DNA of 64,000 nt, from the NCBI RefSeq assembly GCF_001540865.1, contig NC_033622.1:13398797-13462796 (forward strand), in the 5' to 3' direction. Below are positions 1-11,444 of the stretch, piece after piece; the first letter of the stretch is position 1, and the number at the start of each line of letters is the position of its first letter. Source of the DNA: Ananas comosus. Taxonomy: Eukaryota > Streptophyta > Magnoliopsida > Poales > Bromeliaceae. Below the pieces are notes generated by a model that was not told the DNA's origin, made no database searches, and saw nothing but the letters and a program-made list of their open reading frames with translations. The translations under genes and the position numbers were made by a program.

Positions 1-263
1 AAAAGAGATAAAAACAAAAAAACTCTGCTCCAGAGGTAGCTGGATAAATCATTGCTGTGCAACAGTTGTTCACAGCAACCCTAAATTCTATTAGTAAGTT
101 GCATCCTTCTATCAATACCTTAGCACATACAAATTCAGTTTCTGCCAAAACGGCATTACAGGATACACCATAATGATTATTTCATGCCTCATGATTTTCG
201 GTGCTTGATTTCATGCCTATTAAGACAATTTGCTTCAATAAGTTTCATAATTTCATCCTCGAA

Positions 264-2299
264 TTAATTTTTACAACCTGGTCCGCCAAAGAGAAAATGT
301 CCATAATCATCCCCATGTCTTGATTTACCTGAACCCTTGAAATCGCTAACACTATAACAATCTTGCCTGTCAACATAGAAACTTACCATGCTCTCAATAA
401 CATCGTAAATATCGCCAAGTATATTGACAACCTTAATATTTTTTATATATGCTGCCTTTCCTTCTCCTTCCGAAGGAAAATGCCCGCTGCCCATTGGGGG
501 ACTGTAGTCATTTTTTGAAGTGCGAACACATCCACCCCATTGAACACTAGATGCATTATCCGCTAGAGTAGTGAAGAGAGATTTTGGCCAATAGCCCACA
601 GGCCCTGCATCATCTCCGTCGTCTCTATATAACCACCAATCTCCGGTTTGTAAATTCTATGATGAATTAAAAACCAAAATATAAGTGATAAAGAAAAAGA
701 TGCATCTATGTTATTCACAAAATGCAGAAGTTGCTATACGTATAACTTGGTTGAGATGTTTGATTTTTAATTTTCGGTGTATGTTATGAAATATATAAGT
801 CGAAAAACACATTTTAAATTTCAGATAGTACCAAAATATCTATGTTGTAAGAATTGAGAATTGTACTATATATGTATGAAATCTACTTTACCTTTTGTAT
901 TCTAAGTGTAAAATAACGCTGTGGTCCATCATATTTGGAAACCGGAGTCATTATATTACCCGGCTTAAGTTTAGTTGAATTATCCAATACAAAACCTTTA
1001 CATAGAAGGTCAAAACAACCTGTTGACACATAGCCATCTGCCTATAAGAAAAAACAAAAGAAGAAAACATAAAAAACAAAGGAGTTTCTTCGATTTTGAT
1101 CGGCTCATCCAGTGATCATGATAAAAGAAAACATTCCTATACTTACAGTCCAAAAAACGTAGAAGTGAACATCATAATCATGGTATAATGTAGGATTTAC
1201 CTGCCAATTACATAGATCAAAATATCATCCACTTCTCAAAACTCTAGTTATCCAGAAGGTTTGTTAGAATATATACTTTGTTAAGAAAAATACTTACTTG
1301 CCATCCTGCCTGTATTGAATTGAAATCTTTTATTGGGCCATCGAGGCCACTTGAAAGCCAAACATTAGAAGAGCTGATTTGATTAGATTTAGTAGTCGGC
1401 ACAGCATACACATTTAGTTGGGCTTTGGCACCATAAAACGGGCCATCAGAATCTTTTGTTTCGTAAACCGCCCACTGCATGTGCAAACCAAAAAAGACAA
1501 GATTAGAAAGTAGCAGCAAACAGAAATAGTATCAGTATCACCATTTTGCCAAAGAAGACGACCAATAACTTGGGCCAAATTACACACTGCACAAAATTAC
1601 GTCAATTTTTTTACTTAATTTATCTCTCCTAATTAGGCCTAAAAATAGAGGGCAATTGTTTAATGTGGCTGCATTAGGATGTTTGGCACGTTATATCTGG
1701 TATTTTTATCTAAAGACCTAAGCTGCAATTTTGTGAGACAGTTTTTCTGTTTATGTAACTACATTTGATGAATGTTACAACTCTCATTTGTCAAATTGAG
1801 TTTTTTAAGGTAAAATATAAGGAGAAAATTGATACAATTGTTTATACAAGAGAATAATACAAATAATTGAACTACAATGCTATAGACATGACATAGGAGA
1901 GAGTGAAACTCTTACATGAAGGACAACGTCGGAATCTTTCTCCTGGAGACCATGAAAACTTGCCGCTATTGGTTTCTTGATGCCGGTCGATATCTTTTCT
2001 CCGTGATATGTTTCATTCTATATTATAAATCTCACTTATCATTTTGTAACACAAAATTGTTGGTAATATGTCTATAGAAGTAAGTAGAAATATTGATTCT
2101 AATTATAGAGCATGATTGCAAAGCATTTTTTGAGAAACAGAATGCACTGTGCCAAAAAGAATGTCACGCTTTTAATTACCTGGTAATTCTTGGGGTTGAC
2201 AGTGTGTTCATGATTCGTGACTAATCTTGCTCTAACTTGAGAGCAACAAGCAAGAGAGAGTAATACGAAAGCCAAAATATGGAAGCACTTGTAAGCCAT
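264..2299 (-). CDS. Neprosin-like (DUF239) secreted protein, copy 1, catalytic Glu residues missing
   Basis: Neprosins are secreted glutamic peptidases of plants. Six coding exons are inferred: 2299-2180, 2017-1916, 1474-1298, 1200-1147, 1041-892 and 656-264, all phase 0 with GT/AG borders, giving 331 aa. Residues 1 to about 25 are a signal peptide. Family landmarks follow in order: YGAKAQLNVY, AGWQVNP, the WTADGY..TGCFDLLCKGFV block, GDWWLYRDD, GYWPKSLF, MGSGHF and the end FLFGGPGCKN. Two family landmarks are altered: the usual IEAGW reads IQAGW and the usual WGGE reads WGGC, so both residues I take as the catalytic glutamates are absent. The usual N-terminal activation region with its DCV..QPAFDHP motif is also missing; exon 1 joins almost directly to the catalytic domain. 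The frame is intact, so a secreted protein without peptidase activity is likely. Exon borders were read by eye. Confidence 0.85.
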
Positions 2300-2349
2300 G
2301 GATAAAGCTTGACAATACCTCTACAATCCTACTTTCGTCTTCATATATG

Positions 2350-2362
2350 GCAATATATATTA
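2350..2362 (-). promoter_or_regulatory. Candidate TATA box of neprosin-like copy 1
   Basis: On the minus strand an AATATATATTG stretch lies about 50-60 bases before the start codon at 2299. The same motif and spacing are kept upstream of the second copy (8108-8119) although the flanks have diverged. A start site near 2325 would leave a short leader. No expression evidence. Confidence 0.4.
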
Positions 2363-2674
2363 GTAGATGGTGTGGAGATTAGTATATATGTTTTGGCTTT
2401 TTATGGTATGTTTTGTTTTGGATTTTTTTTATTTTCTTTCTCTGCAGTAATTGAATTCTACGTATCTGGAGATTTCAGGACAATCCTCAAGATGTATTTA
2501 AGCGATATGGATGACGTCTTGCCATTAATGGTTTTCAACAATTATCATATTAAACTAACTTCTAAAGCCATTGGGTGTGAAAATATACATACATTCCTAG
2601 GAAATGCTATATATACATTAATTCATTTTAATGCTATTGGCTATCACGCAGTATATATATATATAATTATATAT

Positions 2675-3258
2675 AGTGCGGCTAGGATGCTTTTATTGAA
2701 GTACAGAGGGCTCGTGCATCCACTTTTGTTTTCGATTATCGGACTTTGATATCGACGCATTTCGCTCCGTAGACTTGATCTTAGAGAATCATTTTTGAAG
2801 TATCTAGAAAAATAAATTTTGCAATTTTTTTATCGATTATCATTGTTGGCCTTAGTTTTTGATCGAAGTTGGCTCATAACATCACACGCGCTTTTTGAAA
2901 ATTTTAAAAAACTTTTCACAAATTTATTTAATGATGGACATAAATTTTTAGATCAATTATATCTTTTATATTAGTATAAAGAATTTCATTCAAAATTTTT
3001 ATGTGATGATTATATTCTACACCGAAACTTGAACCGCGCTCACCACGGGCCCATTTAAATATGGTTTTGAGCCCCTTCGATTCACTTAGCAAATGATATT
3101 TCGAAAAAACTTCACAAAAATTTATCTTTCTTTAGGTTACTTCAAAACTCTAGATCAACTCTAAGCGGAGCGATCGTTGCGATTTTCGAAAGTCGACATT
3201 CGGAAAACAACTTTGGAAGCCGCGAGGCGTGCTCCAGAACACATTTTACCAACCCACT
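2675..3258. mobile_element. Palindromic foldback MITE, degenerate member
   Basis: The left end GCGGCTAGGATGCTT and the following 150 bases are mirrored as an imperfect inverted repeat at 3090-3250. Key shared words are GCTCCGT..ACTTGATCT and TATCTAGAAAA.AAATTTTGC. The element sits between (TA)n tracts and belongs to the same family as the copies at 8480-9003 and 10019-11945. It has no coding capacity. Confidence 0.6.
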
Positions 3259-3324
3259 ATATATATATTAAAAATTAATTTATATATATATATATAGATA
3301 TTTATAATATATTATATATAAAAG

Positions 3325-3566
3325 CCTGAGAATACTATCAATAGCACTAATGTATTTTGGTGCTATTGAATTTTTAATAATAGCCCTTTTGATTGAGAGA
3401 ATGACTGTCGGTTTAGAATGATGATGCCCTTTTAGGGTAGTGAGGTGGTTTTTTGGTTGATAGTATAATTAACGTGCGTAAAAAAATCAAAGGAATTTAA
3501 ATCTAATTAGTTTAGATAACTTGATAGCAAAGTGCTTGGTGCTATCAATAGCATAGCAGCCGGACT
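3325..3566. mobile_element. Short foldback MITE with ATACTATCAATAGCA ends
   Basis: The left end has ATACTATCAATAGCAC and the right end has the inverse GTGCTATCAATAGCAT, followed by AGCAGCCGGACTCTCTC. The GAGTCCGGCT end word recurs at 11930-11945 and, altered, at 50915. A second related element lies at about 3680-3945, ending TAGTAGCCGAC. Noncoding. Confidence 0.5.
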
Positions 3567-3968
3567 CTCTCTCTCGACTCTCTTCCTCTTTCTCTACTCT
3601 CTGTGATATAAATATTATATAATAATATATTATATATATACATATATATATATATATTATATATATTATAATATAAAATTTTTATGCTACTATACTATTT
3701 CATTTTAGTACAAGCCCTTGATACTTATTTTTGAGCGCTGTGATTAAAAAGATGTGCGGTTTAGGCATGATAGTTGATTTTTCGGTTAAATTTGATAGTG
3801 TACCATAGGGTTTGGTCGGCGTGGTTTTGGTTAATAATATTAATCTACGGGTGGAACATGACAAAGGAATTTTATATTCTAACGGTTTTATAAAAAACTC
3901 AATAGTTTATAAGAATTTTGATAATTCGATAGTTTATAGTAGCCGACATATATATTACTATTATATAT

Positions 3969-3999
<31 letters not shown>

Positions 4000-5000
4000 A
4001 ATGTAAGATGTACAAATTGAACTCAAAATTTAAGTTAAAGTTACAAATCATAACCGAAATTAAATCCAAAATCACACTTACATTTGAATTCAAATTTGAA
4101 CTTGACAAAGCACGAATTCAAATTTAAAGTTAACATTTGATTTTCAATTCTGAATTCAAATACGACTTCATAATTTGTCTTAAAATTAAAATTTAAATGG
4201 AAATTCAAGTTTGCATTCACATTTGTAATTGGATATTTGAACTCATTATTCAAATTAAAATTCATAATTTAAACTTAAATTTAAATTCAAATTTTAACAC
4301 AAAAATTTAAAATTTAAATTGAAATTTAAATAATTTGAGAGTAGTACTATTGCTATTAGGAATACAGTAACCCCTATACTTCTAAGTTCCAAATCATTCA
4401 TCAATTTTGATAGATGGTTAGGATGAGAAAAAGAAGAAAAATTAGAGAAAAATTCAAAGAGAAGAAAAATTGAGACACCTAATTTATTCTTATCCTAACC
4501 ATCCATCAATTTAACCATCCATCAAAACTGATGAATAGTTAGAAACTTAGGAGTACACGGACTGCTGTGATCCTAATAGCAAAGTAGCCCTGCTCAATAA
4601 TTTGAATCGATATTTGGATGTAAAGTTGGATTCACAATTTGATTGAAATATTTTAATTAAAATTTTAATTTATAAATAAATTTACATTTATAGTTCAAAT
4701 TCAAAATATAAAATTAAATTCACATTTTGAATTCAAAATTCGTTGAAGTTCATAGGTGAAATTAATTTGATTCAATTTTACAATTAATATTTGGATTCAA
4801 ATTGATTTTACAAAATAAAACTAGAATAAAACTCTGAATTAACAATTTAGATACGAACCTTAAATTCAACAATATAGATTGAAAATTTTCATGGAAAATT
4901 AGAATTCACATTAAAATTCAAAATGCAAAATTAAACTCATAATTGGCATTCAAATTTACGTTAAAACTCAAAAAGGTAAAAATAAACTCAAACATGGAAG
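4000..5000. repeat. Degenerate AAATTCAAATTT low-complexity region split by a MITE
   Basis: A long run of short A/T words such as AAATTCAAATTTG fills 4020-4330 and 4600-4990. Open frames here encode only N, F, K and L mixtures and are not credible proteins. The interruption at about 4340-4610 is a separate inverted repeat: GGTTAGGATGAGAAAAAGAA at 4415 is answered by TTATCCTAACCATCCATCAA near 4490. Confidence 0.6.
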
Positions 5001-5100
5001 TTACACCAAGCATTATATTTTTCATAGCCTTCTCACTTTTCTGAACTTACGAATTTTTTAAGCCAAAACCAAAATAAATAAAATAAAATTTAGTTATAAC
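4905..5100 (+). repeat. Dispersed repeat, copy A (also at 12225-12420)
   Basis: The segment from TTAAAATTCAAAATGCAAAA through CTTCTCACTTTTC and AAGCCAAAACC matches 12225-12420 in the same orientation with scattered differences. The two copies bracket the second neprosin-like gene and the foldback cluster. No coding sequence or clear termini. Confidence 0.6.
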
Positions 5101-6086
5101 TCTCTCCACTACCATTCCATGCGTTGTTATATATGATTAATTTGTTTTAATTTTTTTATATAGCCGTTCAGTTCTTTTTAATTTAAACGATTTAATGATA
5201 ATTATATCGCATCATTTGTAATAAAATTTAGTGATCGACATGAATTACGTGAATTGCTTGAATAGCTTCATCAAATGAATAAAGGTTAACTTATCAAAAT
5301 CAATATTTAAAGGTGAGCAGAGTGCAGCCTGGGCCCCACCCTCAGCTCCAAAATTTCTGGAGATGCCATTGGTTGATCCAATCGCCTTTAAAACTATATG
5401 ATGGACATACCATAAGAGTTCAAATTTTCTCTTAATTGATCCAATCACTTATGAAATTCTTTATTTTTCTAAACCTATTACCATATCGAGGGGCATAAGC
5501 CATAAGGTCAATAATTTCTTTTTCCCAAAATTAGGTCTAAATGAACATTAATTCTCGTGGTTAAAAAGGGAAAAAAATTCTGGCCGTAAATCCAATTGGT
5601 TTAGGAAAGTGATTTAATAATGATAATGTTATAATATGAACATAAAACATCACTCTTTTTGTTGACCTCTTCATTATATTTGGTCCTCCAAAGATCTAAA
5701 TATTAACTGTCCTTGAACATAAGACGACGTGCCTTTTTCTTTTTTCATTCATGGCTTATTTTCTTAAGAACTAGAAGCATCGCTTTTGTAGTTAAGTTTA
5801 TTTCATAATAAATAAAGTTGGCAATTTGTTCTATCTTTCTCTTAAAAGAAGGTAGCAGGATTAAAGTAGGTTATTGTTGTGCAACAGCTGTTCGTAGCAG
5901 CCCTAAATTCTATTAGAAGTTGCATCCAACTATAAATACTTCAACACATATAAAATCAATTTCTGCCAAAATGGCATTACAGGAAACACTATAATGATTA
6001 TTTTATGCCTCAAGACTTTCGGTGCTTGATTTCATGTATGTTAAGACAATTTGCTTCAATAAGTTATTCATAATTTTATTCTCAAA

Positions 6087-8060
6087 TTAATTTTTACAAC
6101 CTGGTCCGCCAAAGAGAAAATATCCATAGCCGTCTCCACCTCCTGATCCATTTGAACCTTTGAAATCGCTAACACTATAACAATCTTGTCTGTCAACATA
6201 GGAAGCCACCATGTCCTCGGTAACTGTGTAAATATCGCCAATTGAATTGACAACCTTAATATTTTTTATATATGCTGCCTCTCCTTCTCCTTCTGAAGAA
6301 AAATGCCCGCTGCCCATTGGGGGGCTGATATCATTTTTTAAAGAGCGAACATATCCACCCCATTCAACATCAGATGCATTATCCGCTAAAGTAGTGAAGA
6401 GAGATTTTGGCCAATAGCCCAGAGGTCCAGCATCATCTCCGTCATCTCTATATAACCACCAATCTCCAGTTTCTAGATTCTATAATAAATTTAAAATCAA
6501 AATATAAGTGATAAATAAAATTAAGAAAGTATGCATATATTTTCTTCATGAAATATAAATGTTGCAATACATTAAACTTGCTTGCTATGTTTGATTTTCA
6601 ATTCTAGGTGTATGTCATGGAATACACAAGTTTAAAAACGTATTTTAAATTTCAAATAGTACCAACAGTGTATATAGTAAAGAATTAAAAATTGTGCTGT
6701 CTAGGTATTAAATCGATTATACCTTCTGTATTCTAAGTGTAAAATAATACTGTGGTCCATTATATTCGGAAACTGGAGTAATTATATAACCCGGCTTCAG
6801 TTTAGCCGAATTATCTACTACAAAACCTTTACATAAAAGGTCAAAACAACCCGTCGACTCGTAACCATCCGCCTGTAAAAAAAGAAAAATAAAAAGTAAG
6901 AACGAAAGAGAAATTTTCTTCAGTATTGAACGATTCATTAAGTGATCACAATAATAAAAAAAATCTTTCTGTATATTATATACTTACAGTCCAATAAATG
7001 AAGAAGTGGACATCATAATCATGATATAACGCAGGATTTACCTGCCAATCACATAGAGCAAAATATCATGCACTTCTCAAAACTCTTGTTAACCAGAAGG
7101 TTTGTTAGAATACTTTGTTAAGAAAACCACTTACTTGCCATCCTGCTACTATTGAATTGAAATTTTTTGATGGGCCGCCAAGACTGCTTGAAACCCAAAC
7201 AGAAGACGAGCTGATTTGATTTGATTTAGTATTCGGCACAGCATACACATTTAGTTGGGCTTTAGCACCATAAAACGGGCCATCAGATTCCTTTGTTTCG
7301 TAAACGGCCCACTGCATGTACAAACCAAAAAAGACAAAATTAAGAAGCCGTTGCATTTTTGGTCATGTTTTAGCTATCACTGCATAAAAATTACATCAAT
7401 TTATCACTTTATCCCTCTTAATTAGGCCTAGAAAAAGAGGGCAATTGTTTAATGTGGTTGCATAAGAATGGTTTGGCATGTTATATCTTGTTTTTATATC
7501 CCGAAGATCGAAGCTGCAATTTTATGAGATAGTTTTTCTGTTTATGTAATTATATTTGATGAATATTACAACTCTCATTTGTCAAATTGATTTTAAGGTA
7601 AAAATATAAGGAAAAAATCGATACAATTATTTATACAGGGGAATAATGCAAGTAATTGAGCCAATATATCGTAGGGAAGAATGAAGATCTTACATGATGG
7701 ACATAGTCGAGATCGTTTTTCTGGAGACGACGAAAACTTGGCGCTATTGGTTTCTCGACGCCGGTGGAAATTTGTCCTCCATGATATGTTTCATTCTATA
7801 TTATAAATCTCAATTATTATTTTGTAACAAAAAATTGTACGAAATGTTTCTATAAAAGTACATGGAAATGTTGATTCTAATTATAGAGCAGCATGATTGC
7901 AAAACACTTTTAGAGAAACAGAGAATACACTGCCCCATACCTCGTAATTCTTGGAGTGTACAATGTGTTCATGTTTCGCAACTAATCTTGCTCTAACTTG
8001 AGAGCAACAAGCAAGAGAGAGTAACACGAAAGCCAAAATATGGAAGAACTTGTAAGCCAT
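6087..8060 (-). CDS. Neprosin-like (DUF239) secreted protein, copy 2, catalytic Glu residues missing
   Basis: This is the tandem paralogue of the gene at 264-2299. Exons are inferred at 8060-7941, 7795-7694, 7311-7135, 7041-6988, 6872-6723 and 6479-6087; each has exactly the length of its counterpart (120, 102, 177, 54, 150, 393 bases), giving 331 aa. It begins with a signal peptide of the MAYKFFHILAFVLLSL type. The DUF239 blocks are present: YGAKAQLNVYAVP, AGWQVNPALYHDYD, YWTADGYESTGCFDLLCKGF, GYWPKSLF, MGSGHF and FLFGGPGCKN. The usual IEAGW is IVAGW and the usual WGGE is WGGY, so it has lost the same two glutamates as copy 1 but through different residues. It also lacks the activation segment. 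No stop or frameshift was seen. Confidence 0.85.
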
Positions 8061-8107
8061 GGATAAAACTTAACTATACCTCTACAATTTGACATTCGTC
8101 TTCATGG

Positions 8108-8119
8108 CAATATATATTA
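8108..8119 (-). promoter_or_regulatory. Candidate TATA box of neprosin-like copy 2
   Basis: The minus strand carries AATATATATTG about 50 bases before the start codon at 8060, matching the site before copy 1. A pyrimidine- and GA-mixed leader lies between. Confidence 0.4.
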
Positions 8120-8354
8120 ATAGACGGTGTTTAGATTAGTATGCTTTCGCTTTTTATGGCATGTTTTGTTTTGGAATTTTTTTAATTTATTATTTCGGTG
8201 CAATAATTAAATTCTATCGTATATAATCCTCAGCATATATTTTTGAGGCGATGTGGATGATGTCTTGCCATTAATGGTTTTCAACAATTATCATATTCAA
8301 CTAACTTCTAATGCCAACAGGTATGGAAATAAACATAGATTAGTTCCTGGGAAA

Positions 8355-8999
8355 TACAATGGGATAGAGGTATACATAAATTCATTTAATTGCCATTGGC
8401 TATCACGCAGTATGTAGACATCATGCCTTTTAAGAAGCTTTTCCCCCAAATGTCATAATTCCTCTTTTGCGTGTCTATATATATATAAACGCGCTTTATT
8501 GCCACCCATTTATTTTCGATGTAGAGTCTCCAAATTAATGATTAGTATCGTTAAACATGATCTATACTACTTAAAATATTTAGAAATCAAATTTCAAATC
8601 TTTTCGACATCCTTTGCCTAATGATCAAAGGGTTTCAAAATTAATAATTTTAATGGTCGATATGAAGAATTTTCTCGTTTAACGGCGTAAAGATATCCAA
8701 ATCAATTCAATTTTTGTTAGAAAATTTTTTAAACTATTTAAAACAAGATCTATACTCTTAATCTTGATTACAAAATTCCTATAATTATTTTTTAAAGAAT
8801 ATTTATTTTCAGCCGTTCATTTTTGTGTCTACTCGATGGATAAGAAAACAATATCGAAAATTTATGAAATTTGATTTCTAAACACTTCAAGTAATATAGA
8901 TCATATTCAACGGTGTCGATCGTCGATTTGAAGACTTCATCATTGAAAGTAAATGGATGGCAACATAACTCGTTTGTTATCGATAGTATTCTGGCTCAA

Positions 9000-9003
<4 letters not shown>
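8355..9003. repeat. First unit of a near-identical ~650-bp tandem repeat containing a foldback element
   Basis: The unit from TACAATGGGATAG to ATTCTGGCTCAACTC recurs at 9069-9720 with only scattered substitutions. It contains the tail of the neprosin promoter duplication and a foldback element (about 8500-9000) related to those at 10-12 kb: TTAAACATGATCTA near 8550 is inverted near 8900. It is followed by a (TA)n(GA)n tract and a single N at 9068. Confidence 0.75.

Positions 9004-9067
<64 letters not shown>
9004..9067. repeat. (TA)n(GA)n compound microsatellite ending at an N
   Basis: About 14 TA units pass directly into about 18 GA units, then an undetermined base at 9068. A similar but interrupted tract follows the second repeat unit at 9719-9778. 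Confidence 0.9.
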
Positions 9068-9068
9068 N

Positions 9069-9718
9069 TACAATGGGATAGTGGTATACATAAATTCATT
9101 TAATTGCCATTGGCTATCACGCAGTATGTAGACAACACGCCTTTTAAGAAGCTTTTCCCTCAAATGTCATAATTCCGCTTTTGCGTGTCTATATATATAT
9201 ATAAACGGGCTTTATTGCCACCCATTTATTTTCGATGTAGAGTCTCCAAATTAATGATTTGTATCGTTAAACATGATCTATACTACTTCAAATGTTTAGA
9301 AATCAAATTGCAAATCTTTTCGACATCATTTGCTTAATGATCAAAGGGTTTCAAAATTAGTAATTTTAATGGTCGATATGAAGCATTTTCTCGTTTAACG
9401 GCGTAAAGATATCCAAATCAATTGAATTTTTGCTAGAAAATTTTTTAAACTATTTAAAACAAAATCTATACTCTTAATCTTGATTACAAAATTCCTATAA
9501 TCATTTTTTAAAGAATATTTATTTTCAGCCGTTTATTTTTGTGTCTACTCGATGGATAAGAAAACAATATCGAAAATTTATGAAATTTGATTTCTAAACA
9601 CTTCAAGTAATATAGATCATATTCAACGGTGTCGATCGTCGATTTGAAGACTTCATCATTGAAAGCAAATGGATGGCAACAGAACTCGTTTGTTATCGAT
9701 AGTATTCTGGCTCAACTC

Positions 9719-9720
<2 letters not shown>
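9069..9720. repeat. Second unit of the ~650-bp tandem repeat
   Basis: It repeats 8355-9003 at a fixed offset of about 714 bases. Differences are few, for example GATAGTGG against GATAGAGG near the start. A real recent duplication and an assembly duplication at the N are both possible. Confidence 0.75.
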
Positions 9721-9766
<46 letters not shown>

Positions 9767-9779
9767 AAGAGAGAGAGTG

Positions 9780-9991
9780 TTGAGCTAGAATACTTTCAAA
9801 AGTATCAAGAGGTTGGTGATTTTGAATTTTCAACCCTTAGATGAAAAAATGTAAGGTTGAGATAATGGTGATAGATGGTGATAGGTAGAATAGTATTTGA
9901 TTCAAAGACTATTAGTAATCAAGGAGTAGATCCAAAGACTAAAACCTAGAAGCACCAAGGGAGTGATACTTCTAAAAGTATTCTAGCTCAA
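9780..9991. mobile_element. 212-bp MITE with TTGAGCTAGAATACTTT ends
   Basis: The left end TTGAGCTAGAATACTTTC is the inverse complement, with two changes, of the right end GAAGTATTCTAGCTCAA region. It lies between a (GA)n and a (TA)n tract. Noncoding; superfamily not decided. Confidence 0.65.
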
Positions 9992-10018
9992 TTATATATA
10001 TATATATATATATATATA

Positions 10019-10556
10019 GTTGTGCTGGTATGCTTATGGAAGCACGGAGGCTTCCGTGCTTCCAAGTCGTTATCGATGTTCGGACTTTCGAATCGACGAT
10101 CGGCTCCGTTAGAGTTGATCTGGAGTATTTGAAGTAACTAGAAAATAAATTTTGCGATTTTTCGATATCATTTGCCTAGTGATCGAAGGGGCTCAAAATC
10201 AATAATTTTAACGACCGTGGTGAGCCGGTTGCAAGTTTAACAGTGTAGAAATATCCAAATCATATGAAATTTTGATAGAAAATTTTTTATACCATATAAA
10301 ACAAGATCAATAACTTTGATCTAAAATTTTAATGTCATATCATCATATTTTATAAAATTTTTATTTTCAGCCATTGATTTTGAGCTACTTCGATCACTAG
10401 GCAAATGATATCGAAAAATCGCAAAATTTATTTTCTAGATACTTCAAATACTCTAGATCAAGTCTAACGGAGCTGATTGTCGATTCGAAAGTCCGAACAT
10501 CAAAAACAAAGTGGAAGCACGGAGCCCTCCGTGCTTCCATAAGCATCCTAGCCGCA

Positions 10557-10558
<2 letters not shown>
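10019..10558. mobile_element. 540-bp palindromic foldback MITE, best-preserved copy
   Basis: The outer 200 bases on each side are inverted copies. The left end has GGTATGCTTATGGAAGCACG and the right end has CGTGCTTCCATAAGCATCC. Inside, CGATCGGCTCCGTTAGA..TTGATCT and TTTCGATATCATTTGCC are mirrored. The left flank is (TA)n and the right flank is (CT)n(TA)n. There is no transposase, so it would need a related element for movement. Confidence 0.75.
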
Positions 10559-10587
<29 letters not shown>

Positions 10588-10588
10588 G

Positions 10589-11440
10589 AGTTAGGCTGGT
10601 ATACTATCGGTAGCACGGAGGCCTCCGTGCTACCAAGTTGTTTTCAATGATGCGGTTTCCAAATCGATGATCGGCTCCGTTATACTTGATCTACACTATT
10701 AAAAATATTTGGAAACTAAATTTCATAATTTTTCGACATTATTTGGCTAGTGATCAAAAGGTCTCAAAATTGATAATTTTAATGGTAGATGTGATGCATT
10801 TGTAAGTTTAACGGTGTAAAACAATCCAAATCAGATGAAAATTTTATAGAAAATTATTTTTACTATTTAGAGTAAGATCAGTGCTTTTGATCTTAAATTC
10901 AAGTCTTCTATCATCATTTTTTATGAGATTTTTATTTTCAGCTGTTCATTTTTAGACTACTCGTTTGATAGGTAAATGATACCGAAAAATTATGAAATTT
11001 AATTTTCAAATACTTTCAATAGTGTAGATCAAGTCTGACGGAGCCGATCGTCGATTTGGAATCGGCATCATTGAAAGCAACTTGGTAGCACGGAGGCCTC
11101 CATGCTACCAAGTTGTTTTCAATGATGCGGTTTTCAAATCGATGATCGGCTCCGTTATATTTGATCTAGACTATTAAAAATATTTGAAAATTAAATTTCA
11201 TAATATTTCGACATTATTTGGCTAGTGATCAAAAGGTCTCAAAATTGATAATTTTAATGGTATATGTGATGCATTTGTAAGTTTAACGATGTAAAACAAT
11301 CCAAATCAGATGAAAATTTTATAGAAAATTATTTTTACTATTTAGAGTAAGATCAGTGCCTCTGATCTTAAATTCAAGTCTTCTATCATTGTTTTTTATG
11401 AGATTTTTATTTTCAGCCGTTTATTTTTAGACTACTCGTT
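10589..11440. mobile_element. Foldback MITE followed by a partial tandem second copy
   Basis: The first element runs 10589 to about 11100 with ends GGTAGCACGGAGGCCTCC. A second, near-identical left half restarts at about 11105 (TACCAAGTTGTTTTCAATG occurs at 10631 and 11106, a 475-base offset) and stops at about 11440 where another element begins. This looks like a head-to-tail duplication or an insertion next to a sibling copy. Confidence 0.65.
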
Positions 11441-11444
11441 TGAG

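Larger units (their letters stand above)
5836..8413. repeat. Second unit of a tandem duplication carrying the neprosin-like gene
   Basis: This block is homologous along its length to 1-2652, including the 3' flank (TTGTGCAACAG.TGTTC), all introns, the promoter and the upstream word GGCTATCACGCAGTAT. The first unit probably starts before the window. Identical exon lengths with many substitutions in introns suggest an old rather than very recent duplication. Confidence 0.8.

Noticed and set aside
2309..2749. 146-codon plus-strand frame upstream of neprosin-like copy 1
   Set aside because: It opens at TTG, runs through promoter and a foldback element, and is not conserved in the duplicated unit.
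4041..4265. 74-codon frame rich in N, F and L
   Set aside because: It is a translation of the AAATTCAAATTT low-complexity repeat.
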